Source: Hymenopellis radicata
Taxonomy: Eukaryota; Basidiomycota; Agaricomycetes; Agaricales; Physalacriaceae
Direction of reading: 5' to 3'
DNA length: 64,000 bases
NCBI GenBank assembly: GCA_015501595.1
Contig: JADNRX010000014.1
Span: 62,001-126,000, forward strand
Part shown: positions 56,536-64,000 of the stretch, piece after piece
How positions within the stretch are numbered: position 1 is the stretch's first letter
How the letters are laid out: each line of letters starts with the position of its first letter
Position numbers and translations under genes: made by a program
Notes under the pieces: generated by a model
Databases searched by the model: none
What the model was told of the DNA's origin: nothing
The model's input: only the letters and a program-made list of their open reading frames with translations

Positions 56536-57518
56536 CAGATGATCTCTAGACTTTATACTCTACACACCCGCGTTTGCAATGTTCCTTCGAATCAGGAGTA
56601 GACGCTAATCAACGATCGTAGTCATTCGAGAGAGCGAGGGTTGAAATTGCTTGTGCACACGGCAAGAAGAGGAAGAAGAATGACATCCCAGCGATTGTTG
56701 GCCAATCGCCGAGTTCCGCAGCACGCGTGTGTCCGGTCACACGTTGCAGAGCAATGATGGAAAGAGTGTCTTGCTTGGCAGTTTGTGATTTTTTGTGGTT
56801 TGCCTTGTGATGTAGAACGATGTTGTAGAGAGCGCGCGAAAATACTCTCTATCGAAAACGCAGTCAAGGCGGCTAGTATGTCCAAGTCGCCTCTAATCTG
56901 ATCGACCTGGGACGAAGTACAGGTTTTCAGTTTCAATGACCCAGACGTCGTCCGATGTTGTAAGAGAATTTACAAATCCCTCGCGCAAGACTTGGCGAGC
57001 ATTGAAGCATCAAGGCCCAGATAGCATCGTCGTGAAGGAAGATAGGGTAAGAGTGAAGCATAATATTGAGGCGGAACACACTAGAGACGTTTGTACCAGG
57101 TCATTGCTATTTGTGCCAGAACAAAAGTTTGTCAGTGCAAGGCGGTGAGAAGTACTTCAAAAGTACCGATGGAGTGGTCTTGGCCTTATAATCAAGTCGC
57201 GGTCGGCTATAGGCGGTTAAGCGGTGTGGATTGGGAGGATGGACTTTACAAGTCGAACGAAAACGTCCATCGTTCACACGCTCCATCGTACTCTGAACCA
57301 TCGCGCACCTATGAGGATCCCGACACTGGCGCCCGCTTACACACCCACAGAGCGCCCACAAGCTCTCCTCCAAGTTCTGTTCGTCCTGAAATAGAACGGC
57401 TATTGGCAGGGTTGCTGCTTCGTCGTCCTCACGAGGTCACTTACGGACCGGAATCCCCGTTCCCTCCTCTCTCTTAAATAGTTAGAAATGCAAGCACCCC
57501 GATTCGCGGTCATATATC
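56536..57518. other. Divergent intergenic region (ALDH / flavocytochrome b2)
   Basis: About 1 kb between two start codons facing apart. A minus frame (56622-56936) and a plus frame (57091-57477) lack recognisable features. It probably carries both promoters, and the two enzymes (aldehyde and lactate oxidation) could be co-regulated. Confidence 0.35.
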
Positions 57519-59741
57519 ATGCCTTTCACTCTGGAAGAAGTCTCCAAGCATAACAACGCAGCGTAAGTCGATGTTATTCTCCTTGACTTCATTGCGTTAT
57601 TGAGGGTCCTTGACAGGTCGTGTTGGGTCGTGATTAAGAGCCATGTTTACGACGTTACAGAGTTCTTGACTGTGCGTATTCTAGGTCCTTGCAAGTGACA
57701 CCAGGCTCACGCCGACTTGACACAGGAACACCCTGGAGGGTCAGCCATCATATTGAAGTATGCTGGACGCGACGCGACGCTCGCCTACGACCCCATACAT
57801 CCTCCCGACGCTTTGGAAAAGAACCTCGATCCTTCGAAACATCTTGGCCCTCTCGATTCTGCGTCTTCCAAACATTTACAGTTCGTGCGTGATAATCGCG
57901 CAAAGACCAGGGACGAAGCAAGAATAGAACAAGCCATGAAGGAGAGGCCTCCAATTAACAGGCTCCTCAGTATCGCTGACATTGAGGTGTGTTACGCGTA
58001 CGACCAGTGGTCTCGATATACTATAATGCTAATACACGTCATAGGACGTAGCTCAGAAGGTTTTTGTCATACAAAGCTCGGGCATATTATTCTTCTGCAG
58101 CCGACGACCATATATGTGAGCTATTATCGCGTGAAGCTGAAGGGATATGATGCTTATACACATTGAAGCGCACGACGAAAATACAAAGGCATTCTCTCGC
58201 TTCTTCTTTAATGCCCGTGTCATGCGATCAGTGTCCAGCTGTGATCCTTCTACCACTATTCTTGGTCACAAATCCGCAATACCTGTCTTTGTTTCTGCTG
58301 CGGGCCTCGCAAAACTTGGGCATCCTCTTGGTATGTATATTTCTTCATTGCAGCTTTCCTTTCGTTGACGTCCTGCAGGGGAAGTGAACATTACACGAGG
58401 TGCCAGTAAAGGCTCGATCATTCAGACGGTTTCTTCGAACGCGTCTTCTTCATATTCCGAGATAGCTGCGGCTACATCACCTGGACAAACACTCTTCTTC
58501 CAATTATACAAATCTGCCGACGATAATTTGGCAGCCAAACGTATTCAGGAGGTCGAATCCCTAGGGTACAAGGCCATATTCCTTACAGTCGATGCTATCG
58601 TTGCTGGTCGCCGAGAGGTAGATATTCGAAGTCCGTGGGAACTGGATGTAATCGAATCGGGAAAACCTACATACTACTCCGAGCAAGACGACCCGAATGC
58701 TGCTGACGATCTGGGTACCTCGGGCGCGCTCGTCGGTAAGGATGATCAGGACATGACATGGGAGAAGGTATTTTCTTCCTTCTTTGACATTATGCAAAGC
58801 CTTTTCAACATTTAATAGACTATCCCGTGGCTGCGGCGTGTTACTAAACTTCCTATCGTCCTCAAAGGTTGGTCTATTTGATCATATTCGAGCGTATGTA
58901 ATCTTATTCTCTGGTAGGAATTCAAAGCGTTGAAGTGAGTGGGGCTTCGTGCGGTGTTTTGTTCTCTAACTAATCATTATCAACCAGGATGCGCTTTTAG
59001 CTGCTGATGCTGGCGTTGATGGCATTCTGTTGTCCAATCATGGAGGTGCGCACTGCAGATAGTTCTCCGCTTCAGCAGATGCTCACGTCTCTCTTTAGGT
59101 CGACAACTAGACTAGTAAGTCATTGCTCCACATAACAAATACGATTTTAAGTTTGGCGTAGCTCTATGCCACCTCTCGAAGTACTCTACCGCCTTCGAAA
59201 ACATCATCCTGAAGTATTCAATAAAATGGAAGGTGTGTCCAACAACTATGAACTTTTCTGGATCACTGTCTCAATAAACTCTAGTGTATATCGATGGTAT
59301 GTTCTCAGCTTCAAAGTTGCCTTTTTGCTTTACGTGTTCTTAATAGGTGGTGTTCGTCGCGGAACGGGTCAGTCAGTCTCTCACGGCGGCGTGCATTGCT
59401 AATGGTCTATGCAGAGGTTTTGAAAGCTCTTTGCTTAGGAGCACGGGCTGTTGGAATGGGGAGACCATTCCTATATGCTCAAAGTGTACGACTAACCGTT
59501 GGATTGATAAACGTGCACACTGATACTTCTCCCAGGCTTACGGAGACGCCGGAGTTGCAAAGGCCATTAGTATTTTGGAGAACGAGATTATCAAAGGGAT
59601 GAAATTCCTCGGCGCGTCTCGCGTCACTGATTTGGTGCCGGAGATGGTAAGCTGTGGACCATTGAGTTTCACTGCGTTGCTGATTCGTCGTGACAGGTCG
59701 AAAGAGTAGATTGGCAACCGTTTGTTAAGACTAGACTATAA
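57519..59741 (+). CDS. CYB2: L-lactate dehydrogenase (cytochrome), flavocytochrome b2-like
   Basis: Two domains in order. The cytochrome b5 domain starts immediately (MPFTLEEVSKHNNAA, SCWVVIKSHVYDVTEFL), with haem ligands in EHPGGSA and DPSKHLGPLD. The FMN-dependent alpha-hydroxyacid dehydrogenase domain follows: FVSAAGLAKLGHPLGEVNIT, then QTVSSNAS, FFQLYKSADD, IFLTVDAIVAGRRE, WLRRVTKLPIVLKGI, GVDGILLSNHGGRQLD (catalytic His), YIDGGVRRGTDVLKALCLGA and RAVGMGRPFLYA. The tail is VERVDWQPFVKTRL. About 11 exons and about 500 aa. Yeast Cyb2 has a long mitochondrial presequence before b5. This protein has none, so cytosolic location or a missed upstream exon should be considered. Confidence 0.93.
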
Positions 59742-59899
59742 TCGCATGCCCTATCCTCCAATGATGACCTATCCTAGACCTATCCCGAATACTAGCAGCT
59801 CATGTACTTGCCCCGCATTTCATTTGAATTTTGAAGTATACCAAATAATGCGTCATAAGTTTCCGATCTGCTTCTGTACCGTCATCGCATATTTTCAGC

Positions 59900-60806
59900 A
59901 TGGTCGAAAAGATCTATATCCTTCGACATGGTGTGTGCAATGCTCTTGATGGCGCGTCAACGTTCGCAGCTTGAATCTGACCGTCCTCGCAGGCTTCCGC
60001 TTGAACTGGGTTACGACGAACTGGTCTGTCTACCTAATCATTGTTATCTCAACTAAGATCCGCTTAGGAAGAGCGTCACCGGAATACCACGCGACCCACC
60101 GCTCGCTGCGCTGGGCGAAACGCAAGCCAAGGAGGTCGCCGCATTCTTCCTCTCTCTTCCCGAGTCCGAACGGCCCACCGCGATATTCTCGTCGCCCTAC
60201 TACCGCTGCATCCAGACCCTCATTCCCGTCGCCCAGGCGCTCAAAATCCCCATCTACATCGAACACGGCCTCGCCGAATGGTATTCCCCAGTCGCCCCAA
60301 ACACGGGGCTCCATCCCCGCCCCGGGCCCGCGTCGTCGTTATTGGAATTCCACCCGCCTGGCTTGATCGATCCCCACGGATGGAAATCCATTCACTATCC
60401 GTCGCGTAAAGGCGAGAGCATCGCCCAAATCCACAATCGCATTGAGGAATTCTTGAATGACTTCATATCATTGCGACCGCACACGGAGAGAGTCCTGTTT
60501 TGCAGCCACGCAGCTCCGATAGCGGCTATGGTACACGTTATGAAGGGCGATAAAGAGCTTGGGGTCAGGATTGGATGCTGTTCCATTTCCGAGTTTTCTC
60601 GGCAGGGCGATGGCTGGATACCGCTCAAAATTGCCGACGGCGCGCATATGGAGGGGGGCTCTCAGCGCGAGTGGGGATTCCAGGACGTAGAAACCGACAA
60701 AGGGCAGGTCGTGCATGACAAAGGCGAGCCAGGATCTGAAGGAGATGTAGACGAACCGGTAGGCTCACAGATTAGAAACGGAGCAATACAAACTAGCAAC
60801 CTTTAG
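59900..60806 (+). CDS. Histidine phosphatase superfamily (phosphoglycerate mutase-like, TFC7/Ubash-type)
   Basis: Exons 59900-59930, 59993-60023 and 60068-60806 (introns 62 and 44 nt) sum to 267 codons (266 aa). The phospho-acceptor motif is split across the first intron: IYILRHGFRLNWVTTNW. Then come GIPRDPPLAALGETQAKEVA, ERPTAIFSSPYYRCIQT (second Arg region), IYIEHGLAEWYSP and the second catalytic His in VLFCSHAAPIAAMV. The order is that of clade-1 histidine phosphatases, close to fungal Tfc7-like proteins, a branch fused or related to TFIIIC tau55. The C-terminal 60 residues are hydrophilic and not conserved. Substrate unknown. Only 158 bases separate it from the Cyb2 stop. Confidence 0.9.
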
Positions 60807-60877
60807 ATTGCCGCTAGATCTAATGTACATAGATTTCTTGGTGTCGTTCTACGTTTAATACATGTCACACTACTGTG

Positions 60878-62155
60878 TCAGAACTTGATCCATGCACTGG
60901 CATAGCTCACGCTGGAGTCCTTTACACTGACGCAAGGGCTACTCTGTTCGTACCGGACCCACTTGATCCTGGGTTGAATTCCTTGATCTTGTTCGAGAGA
61001 CGCAAGAGCGCCCAACAACACTCCAATGGGGTGCCGGCCACAGATTGTATTCTTCGTTTTCGCAAGGTACTTGGCGAACTCGATGTGCGCTGTAGCAGCT
61101 GAGGATGGCGGAACCGTGAGGATGACCATGGCTTCGTGATCAAGTTGGCGAATAGATTCATGGATGGGATGATCTTTGTTGGGTGTTATGCTTCGATTGA
61201 GCTTGACAGCTGGCGTATCGGTGGGTGATGGTTCGGGATAGTAGTAAGTGTATTGGAAGCGAGTTCCCCTGGTCAAGCGGAGTGAGCGAAGCTCAGACAA
61301 GACAGTAATAGCTTACCAGTGACAGAAGTCACTAGATACGACGCAGAAAGTATCCTCGCGCGACAGATATGGCGCAAGGAGCGCGCCATAAGAGGCTTCC
61401 ACTGATTGGGTGATTGCGCCCACGACTATTGGCACAATCGATATATCCTTCCTTGGTGTGAATGAGTGATGGGTGTAAGTACACCTTTCTTAACGCTTAC
61501 CCTTGAAAGACTTTCCGAACGTACGGAAGGTGCATCTCTAGACTGTGCTCGGCTTCGTCGTCGCCATGGCCCAGAACCTCAAAACGATTGGTTTCACGGA
61601 GCTCCTTGATAGCTAGGTGAGTGAATATTTAATGTTCTTCTTTGAAGTCGGTAAGGACGAGCTTCTCACTTTCGAGGTCCAGAGGTAGATTTCCAATCGG
61701 AGTTTCATAGTCTTTGTATGGAGACAACGCGCAACCCTCGATGTATTTATGATGAGATGGTCCCAGGATGAAAACTCGCTTTCTGAATGTTGAATGTCAT
61801 TGAATAGGTTGCTGCGGGATCATGGCAAACGTCCCGTACATGTTGGTTGTGTCGATGCTCTTGTAAGCCCAAGCAGCGGCAGGACCAGAATAGGAATATC
61901 CAGCATGTCTAGAGTATCCATATGAGGTGGCGAGTAAGAGGAAGCGATGGGACGACTGACGGAGCGATGACCGCCTTACAGCCTTGAATGGGATAGGGAT
62001 CCTCAGTCCCATCCACAGCTGCCAGCCAACCACTCAACTCATTGTTGAGAGTGCTCTCTATGGGGGGATCATGAGCTCGACAACTCCAGATGGTGTAGAG
62101 CGTACCGTCATCAGTATACCAACTGCCGGCATGTGAAGCGGATCGTACGTCCCTT
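60878..62155 (-). CDS. MEMO1 family protein
   Basis: MEMO proteins are related to class III extradiol dioxygenases, bind copper or iron, and in yeast (Mho1) affect redox and morphogenesis. Reading on the minus strand: RSASHAGSWYTDDG, then LNNELSGWLAAVDGTEDPYP, VIAPHAGYSYSGPAAAWAYK, RVFILGPSHHKYIEGCALSP, ETPIGNLPLDLE, FEVLGHGDDEAEHSLEMHLP, a middle region ending FCVVSSDFCHWG, GTRFQYTYYYPEPSP, and NTICGRHPIGVLLGALASL. The metal-site residues (His in APHAGYSYSG, His in LEMHLP, Cys/His in SDFCHWG) are all present. About 330 aa in several exons. The first exon with the ATG is not securely placed, so the 5' end is approximate. Confidence 0.88.
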
Positions 62156-62426
62156 CGTCTACGAGTTGGGGTACAAACATGTCAGCTACAATCGTCTCAG
62201 TGTAAAGGCGCGCTTGCGTTGAATATTGAGACATGTAGGCGATGGTGGCAAGTGATAGTAAGATCAAACAGTTGCTATTTTAGGTATACACATCCATCGC
62301 GTGCCCACTGCCCACGCAAGTGCTCGCGGCAACACCACAGGACGAGTGCATATCGCATGGTCATTATTGCAGCATAATGAGAGGTTACATATGAAGATTT
62401 GAATGCAAATGACGATGGGAAACACT

Positions 62427-62959
62427 CTACTCCTCTGACCGTAAACGAGCAGCTGGGTTGGTCACTTTGACGCCCAGAACTTTGGCCCTATAAGAGAGTA
62501 TGAGTACACTAAGCGAAGCGACTTGAGGTGAACTAACCTCTCCAAGATTGTCGTACGGTTGCGGCTGCTGATGTTGTGCGCAATTTCGGCAGCAAAAGTT
62601 TTGTTGTGCATGAGGAGGAGGTCGAGTTCGCGCACGTTGTTGACAAGGAATTTTTTCAGGCCATTGGCAGCAAGTGTCTCGTCTTCTTGTTGCTTCCGTA
62701 ACCAATCTGCGGGTATGGTTTAGAACTAGGCAGGATACACCTCGCGCAACACACCTTGGGCATCGGGGTCTGGCCCTTGAAGCGCCTGCGCACTCTGTTA
62801 TCAATACCCTTGGGCTTCCTCCATGCCTCCTTGACACCATGGTAGCGATCGGATTGGTGGCGCCTAAAGTAAATGTGTTAGAGACGAATCGCGCAACGAT
62901 GCATGTACGCACTTGAAAGGCTTTGTGCGCTTCTTGACGATGGGGATCTTGACGGCCAT
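62427..62959 (-). CDS. RPL32: 60S ribosomal protein eL32, with a one-base deletion in this sequence
   Basis: From ATG 62959, exons 62913-62959, 62755-62863, 62538-62706 and 62427-62487 encode [65 protein letters not shown], then [35 protein letters not shown] and [19 protein letters not shown]. The spliced exons total 386 nt, one short of a whole number of codons. The break is at 62664-62665: the minus strand reads CTGCCAATGGCCTG where the protein needs CTGCCAAATGGCCTG (LLPNGLKKF). Introns of 49, 48 and 50 nt are normal. Because eL32 is needed for ribosomes, an assembly error is the likely cause. Confidence 0.97.
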
Positions 62960-63774
62960 TGCGATCTATGGGTGGAAAGAATGTATTAGTCTTGATTTCA
63001 AGAGATTCCGAGCAGAGATGCAGCAAGGGAAAATTTTGGGTTCCATCGTCATCCGAATCGCCAAGTATCCATCCAGCTCAGTTTCCAGCCAATCTGCAAG
63101 TAAGACCACTTGCTAGACTCGTAGAACCGTATTCTCGCAGAGAAATTGCAGCGATTGGGACACGTACAGTTCTGCGCTTGAGGAGGTCGAGGGCTTGAGG
63201 AGGATTGTGGTGTCCTGTTCTGGTTCCGCCGGCAGGCTCCGGAAACCTTCCATTTCGGGAGTACTACCTCCTCACCAGCCATGCTTCAACTTGCGTTATT
63301 CGTACACATATTACTCTTAAGAGTGCTACGGATATATACTTCTATAGAGTCTAGTGTATCCTTCTTCTAGTATTTCATCCAGCTTGAAGCAGAATGGATA
63401 ACATAGGACCTCCTTTGAACGTCACTGAATTTCACGGACCTACCTTCGACGACAGTTATTTCACTAGGCACGCGGTGTAGTAAGGGTGTTGAGGCGCATG
63501 TAGAGTCATTGTTGCATCTGTGGTCCTCCAAAACACCCCACTTTTCGAACTCTCCTACGTCGTGAATGTGTCTCGTCCAGTGTAAGAAGGGCTGAATTCT
63601 AAATGTAATCCAAACCAATGCAAGACCATGAAGCTCCACATTTGAAACATTCCGAGGCCTAAAGACCTCAAAAAAATTGCATTAGGAGTCTGGGTTGAAA
63701 CGTTGACTTTTGACTTTACTGTGAGTTGTGCGGTCTTACTGCGGGTGACACGCTTACCGTTGGCCGCCAGAAGC
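62960..63774. other. Intergenic region, no supported gene
   Basis: It holds the eL32 promoter and leader. A minus frame (63049-63282) beginning MAGEEVVLPKWKV is the only suggestive one, but it quickly becomes basic and Cys-rich without family likeness. A plausible 3' splice site (CCGCCAG) precedes the last partial gene. Confidence 0.35.
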
Positions 63775-64000
63775 ATGGTGCCTAGTAACCCAAGACCTTG
63801 TCAAGTGAAGACTTCATGCTCGGCACCGGATCTAAGGAGGTGCAAGGGCGCAGACCATGAGGACGAGAAGCAGAAAGTGGAACACAATCAACAGCCATCG
63901 GAGGAAGACTTGCTTATCATATCCGAGTCAAAAATCGGACAGAGTCCAGCCATGTCGAGCGCAGTGCGCGCCGCAAACGAGGGTAATTTGGAGCAAGTTG
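63775..64000 (+). CDS. Start of a possible ankyrin-repeat protein (runs off the window)
   Basis: A + strand frame opens at ATG 63775 (MVPSNPRPCQVKTSCSAPDL) and stays open to the end, 75 codons. Its last residues, MSSAVRAANEGNLEQV, from a second ATG at 63953, look like the first helix of an ankyrin repeat (A-A-x-E-G-N-L-E-x-V). The true start could be either Met, or upstream of an intron ending just before 63775. Only the beginning is visible, so the call rests on one motif. Confidence 0.4.
   Translation, partial: MVPSNPRPCQVKTSCSAPDLRRCKGADHEDEKQKVEHNQQPSEEDLLIISESKIGQSPAMSSAVRAANEGNLEQV

Noticed and set aside
36900..62000. A secondary-metabolite gene cluster suggested by the acetyltransferase-like, ALDH, flavocytochrome and hydrolase genes
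   Set aside because: No backbone enzyme (PKS, NRPS, terpene synthase), P450, or cluster-type transporter is present, and housekeeping genes are interspersed.

Overview
The window reads as nuclear DNA of a mushroom-forming basidiomycete (Agaricomycetes). Genes are dense on both strands and are broken by many 46-66 nt GT-AG introns. Several families are typical of that group: DUF6534 and DUF6535 membrane proteins, F-box/LRR-like proteins and a fungal PL8 lyase. There is one tRNA gene. I see no rRNA, CRISPR array, or bacterial or viral gene.

Layout. 1-7 kb: a secreted PL8 polysaccharide lyase (+), ribosomal protein uS3 (-), a possible non-coding spliced unit, and a 3-ketoacyl-CoA thiolase (-). 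7.7-14 kb: the complex I subunit NDUFA5 (+), an F-box protein (+), the ribosome-biogenesis factor Lcp5/neuroguidin (+) and a membrane-anchored F-box protein (-). 15-24 kb is more accessory: an alpha/beta hydrolase (+), a DUF6534 membrane protein (-), a small two-homeodomain-like protein (-), a Mediator-9-like protein (-), tRNA-Asp(GTC), a 464 bp terminal-inverted-repeat element, a single-pass membrane protein (-) and a dual-specificity phosphatase (-). 24.9-29.7 kb: a full tuberin/TSC2 GAP gene (-). 29.8-31.8 kb is gene-poor and holds a DUF6535 remnant. 31.8-36.5 kb: a 12-exon SET-domain histone methyltransferase (+). 36.9-45.8 kb: an alcohol acetyltransferase-like gene (+), two unassigned proteins and a third F-box protein (+). 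47.6-54.2 kb: LSm1 (+), the COMPASS subunit Cfp1/Spp1 (-) and a Stm1/SERBP1-like RGG protein (+). 54.5-64 kb: aldehyde dehydrogenase (-), flavocytochrome b2 (+), a histidine phosphatase (+), MEMO1 (-), ribosomal protein eL32 (-) and the start of a possible ankyrin gene running off the end.

Most genes are independent housekeeping or regulatory units, not a pathway cluster. There are loose themes: chromatin (SET methyltransferase, Cfp1, homeodomain protein, Mediator), translation and RNA (uS3, eL32, Lcp5, LSm1, Stm1, tRNA-Asp), nutrient signalling (TSC2), and lactate, aldehyde or fatty-acid oxidation (Cyb2, ALDH, thiolase).

The observation that matters most to anyone using this sequence is a set of probable one-base indels, mostly in short homopolymers. 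They break the frames of otherwise well-preserved genes, including the essential eL32, and so are more likely consensus errors than pseudogenes. Where I give exon coordinates and a residue count, I summed the exons and confirmed that the frame closes. Other multi-exon genes are given as spans.
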